A DNA stretch of 13,103 bases from Candidatus Nitrosopumilus sp. (GCA_029860565.1 JAOUAY010000021.1:1-13103), one strand, 5' to 3'; positions 1 to 5,463 are shown, counted from the stretch's first letter. Made by a program: numbers and translations. The notes: generated by a model from the letters alone, not told the origin.

Positions 1-5
1 CATTT

Positions 6-437
6 TTGACATCAAGTTGGATGGACATCGACAAGTCCATTGAAAACCTGAGAAAAGACATGGAAAAGGCATTCTCGTCATTTCCATCTATTTCAATGCC
101 CAAAATACCAGAAGCATCTTGTGACGTTATAGATGAAGGCAATCAGTTCAGGATAAAGATGAACGTTCCAGGCGTCAATAAAAAAGACATCAAGCTAAAT
201 GTGACTGACAATTCACTGGAGATTTCAGCAGAGCACAAGGAAGAATCAGAAGAAAAGAAAAAGAACTATCTCAAAAAGGAGCGAAGTAATGTCTCATACT
301 ATAGGACATTGCCAATGTCTGAAGATGTGGTTTCAGGAAAAGTAAAGGCTAAACTTGCAGATGGTGTTTTGGAAATTATACTGCCAAAAGCAAAGCCGAC
401 TAAAACACAAACAAAAAAGCCAGTATCCATACAATAA
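6..437 (+). CDS. hsp20: Small heat shock protein, Hsp20/alpha-crystallin family
   Basis: This is an ATP-independent cytosolic holdase that binds unfolding proteins under stress. The alpha-crystallin domain spans about residues 37-128. It contains the VPGV strand near residue 54 and the family signature A-x-x-x-D-GVL at residues 115-122, followed by EIILPK. The tail ends with V-S-I, which fits the [IV]-x-[IV] motif used in oligomer assembly. The length (143 aa) is normal for the family. The N-terminal arm contains an MPKIPEA stretch. The start is uncertain: TTG at 6 is the first start in the window and ATG at 21 is an alternative, while a start before the window edge cannot be excluded. A T-rich terminator follows immediately. 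Family assignment is secure; the exact client range is unknown. Confidence 0.93.
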   Translation: MTSSWMDIDKSIENLRKDMEKAFSSFPSISMPKIPEASCDVIDEGNQFRIKMNVPGVNKKDIKLNVTDNSLEISAEHKEESEEKKKNYLKKERSNVSYYRTLPMSEDVVSGKVKAKLADGVLEIILPKAKPTKTQTKKPVSIQ

Positions 438-438
438 C

Positions 439-467
439 TTTTTTTTCATCTTTTTCTATTACTTTTT
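439..467 (+). terminator. T-rich terminator of hsp20
   Basis: Directly after the hsp20 stop codon come three T runs of eight, five and five bases within 30 bp, without a preceding stem. This is the usual form of an intrinsic archaeal terminator. Confidence 0.7.
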
Positions 468-826
468 GCATGATGCTTACAAAATTAATTTTACATGACC
501 TATTTGAAAATCTATAATTGGAATCTTTTGGGTTTGAGAAACCCCAAACATTACTAGTCCTCGTAAAAAATCTAGGACAGTCCTTGTACTTCTTCCCAAC
601 TGCTTGATTTGTTTTGATTATCTTGATTGCTCATGATTAGTATTTACAAAATTTGAATAAAAAGAAAACGAATGATTCGTTCATCTTATTCCTCAGTAAA
701 TTTGCATTAATCGATAATTGACAAAGGCTAATTTGAAAAGGATGGCCAAAAATTGGCCCATCCCTGGACGGTTAGCATGGTCGGTTGGTTAAACGGTTAG
801 ATAATGACTCCTACCGTATGAATACT

Positions 827-838
827 AAATTATAATTT
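827..838 (+). promoter_or_regulatory. Palindromic TATA-like element upstream of a hairpin
   Basis: AAATTATAATTT is a perfect 12-bp palindrome resembling an archaeal TATA box. Its centre is 26.5 bp before base 859, which is the first base of the 859-894 inverted repeat. On the plus strand it could therefore start a transcript exactly at that stem. No protein-coding start fits it. A chance match in AT-rich DNA is possible. Confidence 0.3.
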
Positions 839-858
839 GTAGAATTTGCTTAAAAGAG

Positions 859-894
859 AATAGTATGATTCCTCAGAATGATCTAAATACTATT
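859..894 (+). repeat. Inverted repeat, possible small-RNA 5' stem
   Basis: AATAGTA at 859-865 pairs perfectly with TACTATT at 888-894. An inner ATTC/GAAT stem closes a CTCA loop. A TATA-like palindrome lies at the right distance upstream. It could be the 5' end of a small RNA or an operator; the sequence does not decide. Confidence 0.35.
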
Positions 895-1061
895 GTTCCA
901 AAAATTAAACATAGACAAGTTGGATCTCTCACCAAGTAACTGATCGTTGTTGGTCTTAAGATCCAAATTTATGATTTTATTATTTGTAAAATTCAAACAG
1001 CTGTAATTGTTGGCATTTGATAACTTTTGACAAAACCATAACTGTTTTTCAATAAAATCAA

Positions 1062-1069
1062 TTATGTAA
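1062..1069 (+). promoter_or_regulatory. Putative TATA box for the 31-aa Cys-rich ORF
   Basis: TTATGTAA is centred 26.5 bp upstream of the TTG codon at 1092, with an A-rich BRE-like stretch before it. This matches the leaderless spacing seen elsewhere in the window, although the octamer itself is a weak TATA match. Confidence 0.35.
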
Positions 1070-1091
1070 TGTTTGCATGATTTGTTAATCC

Positions 1092-1187
1092 TTGACTGAA
1101 TCAAGTGCTGCACCATGTGCCCACTGCATGATGGAACATGCATCCGGAGTCAGCTGCTCCTGTTCGTGTCATGATCATGGGGAATAG
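1092..1187 (+). CDS. Tiny Cys/His-rich protein (31 aa), metallothionein-like composition
   Basis: This is an unrecognised 31-codon ORF starting at TTG. It has Cys at 9, 12, 22, 24 and 26 and His at 11, 16, 27 and 29, arranged as C-x-H-C, then C-S-C-S-C-H-D-H near the C terminus. Nine of 31 residues can bind metal, which suggests a small Zn or Cu carrier or store (inference). The ORF is clearly richer in G+C than the flanking AT-rich DNA, as coding sequence here tends to be. An in-frame TAA lies two codons upstream of the TTG, and a TATA-like octamer sits 26.5 bp upstream. A second Cys-rich ORF starts 4 bases after its stop, suggesting a two-gene transcript. A conflicting minus-strand ORF (883-1143) is judged spurious. 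Confidence 0.5.
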   Translation: MTESSAAPCAHCMMEHASGVSCSCSCHDHGE

Positions 1188-1191
1188 TGAT

Positions 1192-1290
1192 ATGATTGGA
1201 CTGTGTAACAGGTGTTTTACGTCTGGAGTATCTGTGGTTCTTTCAGAGGATACATCTGAGGCAGTATGTGACAAGTGTGGAAACCAATAG
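1192..1290 (+). CDS. Tiny zinc-ribbon-like protein (32 aa)
   Basis: A 32-codon ORF from ATG at 1192. It has two CxxC knuckles, CNRC at residues 5-8 and CDKC at 26-29, separated by a 17-residue linker. This is a minimal four-Cys zinc-ribbon arrangement. GGGGA eight bases before the ATG may act as a Shine-Dalgarno site, consistent with a second cistron after the 31-aa ORF, whose stop lies 4 bases upstream. In-frame ATGs at 1138, 1171 and 1177 would give longer forms (up to 50 aa), but the 1138 form would overlap the upstream ORF in another frame. Stand-alone zinc ribbons of this size can mediate protein or nucleic-acid contacts, but no specific function can be named. A T run at 1303-1307 may end the transcript before the convergent gene. 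Confidence 0.6.
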   Translation: MIGLCNRCFTSGVSVVLSEDTSEAVCDKCGNQ

Positions 1291-1317
1291 TAAGAATAAC
1301 CGTTTTTAGTCGAATTT

Positions 1318-1533
1318 CTATCTTATTCTAGGCTCAACTGTATTCCATACATCGTATGATTCCAGCAACCCCTTGATTGCATGAAAGTACTGTGGAGACT
1401 TGTAGTTACTCATCTTCAGTACCTTGTTTAATTCCCTCTTGCGTAGGCCTGCCTCTACCTCTATTCTGTGCTTGCTACAATACAGTCCTGACTCTTGGCA
1501 ATTCAGGCAATGCAGGTACTTGGAATAGTCCAT
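1318..1533 (-). CDS. Small Cys-containing hypothetical protein (71 aa)
   Basis: I do not recognise this family. The N-terminal third carries a CLNC pair (residues 9-12), then a YCSKHR segment (Cys 19, His 22), which could form a C-x2-C/C-x2-H metal site. The remainder is basic and predicted helical, with no signal peptide or membrane segment. A TATA-like octamer (minus-strand GTCTATAA, 1557-1564) is centred about 27 bp before the ATG, which supports a leaderless start at 1533. It converges with the tandem Cys-rich ORFs at 1092-1290, with 27 bp between their stop codons. The metal site and good promoter spacing argue for a real gene. Role unknown. Confidence 0.6.
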   Translation of the reverse strand: MDYSKYLHCLNCQESGLYCSKHRIEVEAGLRKRELNKVLKMSNYKSPQYFHAIKGLLESYDVWNTVEPRIR

Positions 1534-1790
1534 GAATTATCTGAAAGATCACGTGGTTATAGACATTTCTCATAAATCGTTTATCTTGTATTTTATTACT
1601 TGGTGTTTTACGCTTTCTTTACAAAATTTAGCGACATTACAGAAGTGATAAACATCATCGATCAAACTTTCTGTCAAAAGATTACCTGATCGTAACAATT
1701 GATTCAGATTCCTGACATGTACGTGCTATGAATATCAAGAGCAAAAGATTAGAAGTCCTTATGAACATCTCAAATTCAGTTTGAATTATT
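1534..1790. other. Divergent intergenic region
   Basis: About 260 AT-rich bases between the divergent genes starting at 1533 and 1791. It contains the minus-strand TATA-like box at 1557-1564. Close to the plus-strand start it has a 6-bp perfect inverted repeat AATTCA/TGAATT (1773-1787, 3-bp centre), which could be an operator. No RNA gene is evident. Confidence 0.5.
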
Positions 1791-1994
1791 GTGAATTATA
1801 AAAATTTAATAATATTCTCATCAGTTGTAATAATTATTCTTGGTACTTCTTTTGGCCTCATGTTTAACCAATACGTAGAAGAAAATGGCCCTATAACGTA
1901 CATAAAGTATTCATATCAAAATGACACCGATACTATAGTTTGCGATAAAGTGCCTTTAATGCAACCGTTTAATTGCAAAATACAAGAACCATGA
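1791..1994 (+). CDS. Small single-helix membrane-anchored protein (67 aa)
   Basis: An unrecognised short protein. Residues 5-25 form one hydrophobic helix after a MNYKN start, which suggests a signal anchor or uncleaved signal peptide. It would place a roughly 40-residue tail outside the cell. That tail holds two cysteines (about 51 and 61) that could form a disulphide and a possible glycosylation site N-D-T (residues 44-46). The start codon is GTG at 1791, and the putative TATA-like sequence upstream is weak. The next gene is convergent, about 100 bp away. Composition and topology support a real small exported protein, but there is no functional clue. Confidence 0.5.
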   Translation: MNYKNLIIFSSVVIIILGTSFGLMFNQYVEENGPITYIKYSYQNDTDTIVCDKVPLMQPFNCKIQEP

Positions 1995-2057
1995 AAATTT
2001 GTAATTTCGAATGTATTTCTTTTACTCATCATCCAATATGTCCAAGAAATTTTGGAG

Positions 2058-2073
2058 AAAAAGAAAATGAAAA
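2058..2073 (-). terminator. T-rich terminator downstream of the SPFH gene
   Basis: On the minus strand, runs of four, four and five T residues occur about 25-40 bases after the SPFH stop codon. This fits an archaeal oligo-T terminator. Confidence 0.55.
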
Positions 2074-2097
2074 CTAGGTACGGATAATCTTACTGGA

Positions 2098-3042
2098 TCA
2101 ATCTTCTCTTTTTTCTTTTGATGACTTTGTTGCAGTTGGAATGATTGTCTTATCTGTTTCATTTAGAACCAGTGTCGGCGATACCCCCTTTTCTGTAAGA
2201 ACAACCTTGGAATTGTTTTCAAGGCTTGCCTGAGTCACTTCTAATTTTTTGAGATCTTTTGCATTTCCAACAAAGTATTTTTCAGCTGATTCATTTACAA
2301 GCTGGATTTCTTTGGCTGTTGCTTCTGCTACTCTTTCAATTGCCTGAGATTTTCCTTCTGCCTCCAAAATCAGAGCCTGTTTGATTCCTTCAGCTTCCTT
2401 AATGCTGGCTCTTCTTTCACCATCTGCCTTTGTTTCACGTGCATTGGCAAAATCAATGGCTGACTGTTTGTCATTTTCGGCCTTGATGACCATGTTCATG
2501 GTCTGCTGAACATCATCTGGAGGCTCTATCTCTTTGAGTTCTACCCTTACAATGTTGATTCCCCAGTCTGCTGTCTCTTTCTCCATTGTCTCATAGACTT
2601 GCTGGTTAAGCTTTCCGCGCTGAGAGTTTACGTCCTTGAAGACATTGTCTCCGATTACATTTCTTAAAGTGGTTCTTGCAAGCTGGACGACTTGTCTGGT
2701 ATAGTCATTGACCTGATATAATGCATTTTTGAGTTCTCCTTCTGTATCGCCTACCTTAAAGTAAACCTGAGCATCAACTGTACAGTTCAAGTTGTCTTTG
2801 GTGATTACCTCTTGTCGCATTACATCAACTAGCTGTTCTGTAATGTTTACAGAATACATCCTTTGAATTCCTGGAAAGATAAATGTAATTCCCGATGATT
2901 GAAATCGAGTATATTTTCCAAGTGTCTCAATTGCAGCTCTATGGGTTGGTCTAATGATTCGTATTCCAGATAAAATAAATCCAACTACAACAAATGCTAC
3001 AAGTGTCTGAGCAATGAATATCCCAAGATCTAATTCTGCCAA
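2098..3042 (-). CDS. SPFH/Band 7 (stomatin-like) membrane protein
   Basis: A stomatin/prohibitin-family protein of 314 aa. One N-terminal membrane helix spans about residues 9-29. The Band 7 domain follows, from RPTHRAAIETLG, with the characteristic RQEVITKDNLNCTVD segment near residues 95-109 and VYFKV after it. A long Glu/Ala/Lys-rich helix (about 190-250) should form the coiled coil used for oligomer assembly. Such proteins build membrane-associated ring assemblies that organise membrane domains or regulate proteases. The TTG start at 3042 follows a near-ideal Shine-Dalgarno (GGAGGT) that overlaps the end of the 40-aa ORF upstream, so this is translated as a downstream cistron. The NfeD partner often found next to archaeal stomatins is not seen within the window. 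Confidence 0.9.
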   Translation of the reverse strand: MAELDLGIFIAQTLVAFVVVGFILSGIRIIRPTHRAAIETLGKYTRFQSSGITFIFPGIQRMYSVNITEQLVDVMRQEVITKDNLNCTVDAQVYFKVGDTEGELKNALYQVNDYTRQVVQLARTTLRNVIGDNVFKDVNSQRGKLNQQVYETMEKETADWGINIVRVELKEIEPPDDVQQTMNMVIKAENDKQSAIDFANARETKADGERRASIKEAEGIKQALILEAEGKSQAIERVAEATAKEIQLVNESAEKYFVGNAKDLKKLEVTQASLENNSKVVLTEKGVSPTLVLNETDKTIIPTATKSSKEKRED

Positions 3043-3048
3043 CTTTTC

Positions 3049-3171
3049 TTACCTCCACCTTGCAGTATTTCTTATCCAGTTGGGAGTTTGACTATGGGAT
3101 TTGTCCTGTTGAGCTAAAACATCTACAGCAAGAACAGATGTAATTACCAATACTAAAAATAATTTATTCAA
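3049..3171 (-). CDS. Secreted mini-protein (40 aa) upstream of SPFH, with truncated Trp/Asn module
   Basis: A 40-codon ORF starting at TTG. Residues 1-20 form a classic Sec signal peptide: Asn-Lys N-region, hydrophobic core LFLVLVI, and V-L-A before a likely cut at A20/Q21. The predicted mature peptide is only 20 residues and ends in PNWIRNTARWR. That resembles the first third of the module found complete in the divergent gene at 3280 (PGWVKNNADWRS). It may be a genuine short peptide or the remnant of a longer secreted protein cut by an early stop. A TATA-like box (minus-strand CTTTATTA, 3196-3203) is centred about 28 bp upstream. The SPFH Shine-Dalgarno overlaps its last codons, pointing to an operon and possible translational coupling. 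Confidence 0.6.
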   Translation of the reverse strand: MNKLFLVLVITSVLAVDVLAQQDKSHSQTPNWIRNTARWR

Positions 3172-3279
3172 TTGCAGTTTCTGTTCTATAACATCTAATA
3201 AAGTAATACATGATTTTCAAAAATAATAATTTAAGAAACAGATAGATTACGTATTCTAATTTTTATTGAAACAATTTTT

Positions 3280-3474
3280 TTGAATAAAAAACTAATTAGA
3301 GGAATTAGAAAATTGTTCGTTCCGTTTTTTAGACCATCTACTCCAGGTGGTTCTCAAGAGATTCCTGGATGGGTTAAGAATAATGCTGACTGGCGGTCTC
3401 AAGGATTAGTCTCAGATGGTGATTTCATCAAAGGAATAACTTTCATGGTTGAAAATGGAATAATTACAGTTTAG
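3280..3474 (+). CDS. Short protein with the thaumarchaeal Trp/Asn module (64 aa)
   Basis: The C-terminal 37 residues (28-64) form a complete copy of a short module: IPGWVKNNADW, then a linker, SDGDFIKGI, a hydrophobic stretch and a terminal GIITV. I know this pattern from many secreted and cell-surface proteins of Nitrosopumilus-like archaea, where its function is undefined. Here it lacks a clear signal peptide. Instead the N terminus (about residues 3-16) is a basic amphipathic segment, KKLIRGIRKLFVPFF, that may bind the membrane. The start is TTG at 3280; the only upstream in-frame codons before a stop are not standard starts. It is divergent from the SPFH operon, whose first ORF carries a truncated copy of the same module. 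Confidence 0.65.
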   Translation: MNKKLIRGIRKLFVPFFRPSTPGGSQEIPGWVKNNADWRSQGLVSDGDFIKGITFMVENGIITV

Positions 3475-3505
3475 ACAAGTTGAATTTTTGATTAAAACTG
3501 ATAAT

Positions 3506-3754
3506 TTATTCAATGAGTGACTTTTCAAAGGTAGTAGCACCTGTATGGTCTCTCTTTCCGTTCTCTGGATTGATGTAATGTATGCCTGGCCTGGCCAAAA
3601 ATGAGTCTAAATTGGATAGATTGGCCTTATGTGTTGCCTGCCATTTGTTTAGGTTTACTCTATCAGAAATTAGAAAGGACTTGATGTAATCTCCTGGTAC
3701 TCCATTAAATTCTTGAAATATCTCAAAGGGTTGAAAGGATGCGAAATACTGCAT
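3506..3754 (-). CDS. Hypothetical protein (82 aa)
   Basis: I do not recognise a named family. It is a soluble protein, rich in aromatic residues at the N terminus (MQYFASFQPFEIFQEF). The middle is mixed-charge, and the C-terminal half is polar, with the segment GIHYINPENGKRDHTG. It has no signal peptide, membrane helix or cysteine. It starts at ATG and a TATA-like stretch lies 15-25 bp upstream on the minus strand. The composition is protein-like rather than the low-complexity type expected from spurious AT-rich frames. It is divergent from the gene at 3856 and convergent with the gene at 3280. Role unknown. Confidence 0.55.
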   Translation of the reverse strand: MQYFASFQPFEIFQEFNGVPGDYIKSFLISDRVNLNKWQATHKANLSNLDSFLARPGIHYINPENGKRDHTGATTFEKSLIE

Positions 3755-3800
3755 TTGTTGTTTTTAGAAATTGTATGGCAAAAGAGAACTAATTAGGAAG

Positions 3801-3866
3801 ATGGAAAAAGCAGAATGTGTTGGACAAAGAACAGGAATCATGAAACACAAAGAAATTGTTGGATGA
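3801..3866 (+). CDS. Possible 21-codon upstream ORF
   Basis: ATG at 3801 follows AGGAAG, a weak Shine-Dalgarno-like sequence, and opens 21 codons. The stop TGA at 3864-3866 overlaps the first codons of the next gene (TTG at 3856) in a different frame. It could be a leader peptide that couples translation, or the true 5' end of the next gene separated by a frameshift, or chance. Confidence 0.2.
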   Translation: MEKAECVGQRTGIMKHKEIVG

Positions 3867-4275
3867 ACAAGAAGTAGAATTAAGGAAAAATATAGCGAAA
3901 ACAATTCAGCATGTTAAAGAGAAGCAAGAGGTCATTGATGAGAAAATAAAAAATAATGATTACAAAATATACGATGCAAGTGATCACGATAAAATGACAT
4001 TGATAAATCGAAAAATGATTCTAAAAACTAAATTAGATATGTTAGAATTGAGAGAAGGTGTTCTTGACCTAGATGTTGCATTTATGGATCATTTATGGAG
4101 CAATAGTCAGATTATAGGTGACATCATTAAGATAATTTCTCAAGATAGTGGAATGAGTTCTGGGAACAAAGAAAAGGCATTATCACTTCTGAACAAACTA
4201 AAACCAAAAAAATTAACTATCAATACAGGATTAGTAAAAGCAGAATGGTATGATGACTTAAAATCTAATTCTTAA
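3856..4275 (+). CDS. Coiled-coil hypothetical protein (139 aa)
   Basis: An unrecognised soluble protein. Residues 1-36 are strongly charged and helical, with heptad-like spacing that suggests a coiled coil. A second helical part (about 47-75) contains repeated Met/Leu/Lys residues. The C-terminal quarter is Lys-rich and ends in a polar tail. There are no cysteines, signal peptide or membrane segment. The start is one of two adjacent TTG codons (3856 or 3859), since no ATG occurs in frame until deep in the protein. A short ATG-started ORF overlaps the start in another frame. The consistent amphipathic pattern over 139 residues makes a real gene likely. Possible roles (scaffold, DNA or membrane association) are speculation. 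Confidence 0.65.
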   Translation: MLDEQEVELRKNIAKTIQHVKEKQEVIDEKIKNNDYKIYDASDHDKMTLINRKMILKTKLDMLELREGVLDLDVAFMDHLWSNSQIIGDIIKIISQDSGMSSGNKEKALSLLNKLKPKKLTINTGLVKAEWYDDLKSNS

Positions 4276-4387
4276 TTCTCCAAGCTAAACTCTTGTCCTT
4301 GTGAGTCTTTCATTCATTAATGATTCCATAATAAGAAAATGTTCTTTCAGACAAATAATAATTCAATTAGTTAATGCATTAATTTTC

Positions 4388-4395
4388 TTTATATA
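4388..4395 (+). promoter_or_regulatory. TATA box of the putative structured RNA
   Basis: TTTATATA is one of the closest matches to the archaeal TATA consensus in the window. It predicts a plus-strand start near 4418-4420, just before the first hairpin at 4422. No protein-coding start follows on that strand. On the minus strand it would read into the 3' end of the gene at 3856. Confidence 0.5.
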
Positions 4396-4419
4396 TTAAC
4401 AACAAAACAATATTTTTTA

Positions 4420-4555
4420 CACATATCAGATTTGAATAAACTGATATGCCCACGTGAGTGCACTTTACATCGCTTTAATTATATCCACAGTACAACTTGC
4501 ATGGGGATAAAATTTAGGCATTCAATATAACACTCACGTGGAAATTCATGAATTT
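4420..4555 (+). ncRNA. Putative structured non-coding RNA
   Basis: Three ordered stems follow a good TATA box. CATATCAG/CTGATATG (4422-4429 with 4441-4448) is a perfect 8-bp hairpin with an 11-base loop. One base later CCACGTGAGTG (4450-4460) pairs perfectly with CACTCACGTGG (4531-4541). It encloses an inner stem, ATTATATCC near 4479-4487 with GGATAAAAT near 4505-4513, with one mismatch. AAATTCATGAATTT at 4542-4555 is a perfect palindrome. Eleven perfect G+C-containing pairs across 70 bases of AT-rich DNA are unlikely by chance. I do not recognise the fold: it is not tRNA-like and I do not see SRP or RNase P hallmarks. A protein-binding operator pair is the alternative. The ends are inferred. 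Confidence 0.4.
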
Positions 4556-4564
4556 AAAAAAAAA
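4556..4564 (-). terminator. T9 run downstream of the UspA gene
   Basis: Nine A residues on the plus strand give nine T residues on the minus strand, about 67 bases after the stop codon of the UspA-like gene. A 14-bp palindrome lies just beyond. It is a plausible minus-strand terminator. Confidence 0.4.
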
Positions 4565-4630
4565 GGATACATCAAAAGAAGAATTTTAGTTTAAACCCAC
4601 AAACATTCTAGAAACACAGATTCACATCAG

Positions 4631-5065
4631 TTAATTTTTCGTAGTAAGAACATGGCAATGTGCCTTATGATGAATAGTGTTAATGATGTCATCAAAGTGA
4701 TTTGCCTCGATCATAGAAAGTTTAGGATAATCCACTACCAACAAGCCTACTTTATGTTCTTTGACATAGTCAATTACCCAATGAGCAATTGAATCCGTCA
4801 AAGCAAATTTGGTATTGATTTTAACACCCTCTTTTTGCGCGATCTCTTTCCATTTTTTCAATTCCTCTTTGAGTTTAGAAATCTGTTCTTGCATAATTTT
4901 CTTATCTGACTTTGTTTCAAAAAAATAAAACTTGGGTTGAATCTTGTAAACACATTCAATTACAGACAATTCGGTATTGAGTTTCTTTGCTAAAGCAAGT
5001 CCCAGATCAAATGATTTTTTTGTGTGAGTGGGAGTAATTATGGCAACAGTGATGTTTTTAAACAA
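4631..5065 (-). CDS. Universal stress protein (UspA family), degenerate nucleotide site
   Basis: A single-domain Usp protein of 144 aa, normal for the family. The N-terminal strand is MFKNITVAIITPT. A helix with LGLALAKKLNTELSVIECV follows, then the charged long helix (about 52-80), and the IDYVKEHKVGLLVVDYP segment near residue 98. The C-terminal strand is CHVLTTKN. Many family members bind ATP through G-x2-G-x9-G-[ST] after the fourth strand. Here that region (about 111-136) reads VDYPKLSMIEANHFDDII and has no glycines, so ATP binding is unlikely (inference). The start is TTG at 5065, with a minus-strand CATATAAT (5093-5100) about 31 bp upstream. Usp proteins usually act as dimers in stress responses; the partner is not visible here. 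Confidence 0.85.
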   Translation of the reverse strand: MFKNITVAIITPTHTKKSFDLGLALAKKLNTELSVIECVYKIQPKFYFFETKSDKKIMQEQISKLKEELKKWKEIAQKEGVKINTKFALTDSIAHWVIDYVKEHKVGLLVVDYPKLSMIEANHFDDIINTIHHKAHCHVLTTKN

Positions 5066-5169
5066 TTTTATTGATTTTTAATTTGAAATCACATTATATG
5101 AATTTGTAATTCTTCATCCATACGCTAAATTCTTTTTGATAGTGAAGTTGTTCTAAAATAAGTAATTCT

Positions 5170-5382
5170 CTATATTTTTCGTCTTTTTTTATCTCTGCAA
5201 ATACCGCAAAGATAATTTTTCAGAAATTCTTCAAGTTCTATTTCAAACTCTTTAGTTTGATAATATTTTTCTCCAGATTTTAATCCTCCTGGAACCTGTT
5301 TGTCGCAATTAGTACAATGAATATTGATGCTAAATTCCACTTTTTTCTCATTTTCTGAAATTTTACCTATTATCATGGGCAT
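5170..5382 (-). CDS. Small zinc-finger-like hypothetical protein (70 aa)
   Basis: A soluble 70-residue protein with two CxxC pairs, CTNC at about 23-26 and CGIC at about 59-62. These probably coordinate one zinc ion. Between them lies an acidic helix (EFEIELEEFLKN). The C terminus is a basic tail (DKKRRKI) that could contact nucleic acid. I do not recognise a named family. ATG at 5382 is the first start, and a second ATG two codons later is an alternative. It lies upstream of the UspA gene on the same strand with about a 100-bp gap, and UspA has its own TATA-like box, so cotranscription is uncertain. It is divergent from the prenyltransferase gene. Confidence 0.6.
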   Translation of the reverse strand: MPMIIGKISENEKKVEFSINIHCTNCDKQVPGGLKSGEKYYQTKEFEIELEEFLKNYLCGICRDKKRRKI

Positions 5383-5433
5383 ATTTTATCTGAATTTCAT
5401 ATAAACAATATCCTGAGACATAAAACTCATGAA

Positions 5434-5441
5434 TATTATAC
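5434..5441 (+). promoter_or_regulatory. TATA box of the prenyltransferase gene
   Basis: TATTATAC is centred 26.5 bp upstream of ATG at 5464 and 23.5 bp upstream of TTG at 5461. The spacing favours a leaderless start at the ATG. Confidence 0.5.
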
Positions 5442-5463
5442 TGAAAAACTGATACTTCACTTG

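Larger units (their letters stand above)
468..1061. other. Hairpin-rich spacer without a convincing gene
   Basis: About 600 bases with no credible protein gene. It holds several short inverted repeats: 526-548 (one bulge, GAG loop), 667-681 (six perfect pairs, loop TGA), 740-763 (about nine pairs with one bulge) and 793-817. Three CGGTT-type direct repeats start at 769, 782 and 794. A 12-bp palindrome at 827-838 is followed by an inverted repeat at 859-894. The stems are separate rather than one obvious fold, so this may be regulatory DNA or may contain one or more small RNAs. Confidence 0.5.
4276..4630. other. Long spacer with a TATA box and nested inverted repeats
   Basis: No protein-coding frame is credible here. 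The first 110 bases are plain AT-rich DNA. A strong TATA-like box at 4388-4395 is followed by an 8-bp inverted repeat (4422-4448), an 11-bp inverted repeat 70 bases apart (4450-4541) and a 14-bp palindrome (4542-4555). An A9 run at 4556-4564 reads as T9 on the minus strand. The structured part is listed separately as an RNA candidate. Confidence 0.6.

Noticed and set aside
883..1143. Minus-strand ORF of 86 codons
   Set aside because: Asn/Ser/Ile-rich composition typical of AT-rich noncoding frames, and it runs antisense through the 31-aa Cys-rich ORF and the 859-894 hairpin. No domain or promoter support, though it cannot be fully excluded.
1549..1556. CACGTG-containing sites here and at 4450-4541 as a shared operator
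   Set aside because: CACGTG also occurs inside coding regions (near 2437 and 6675), so recurrence of the hexamer is not evidence of a regulon.
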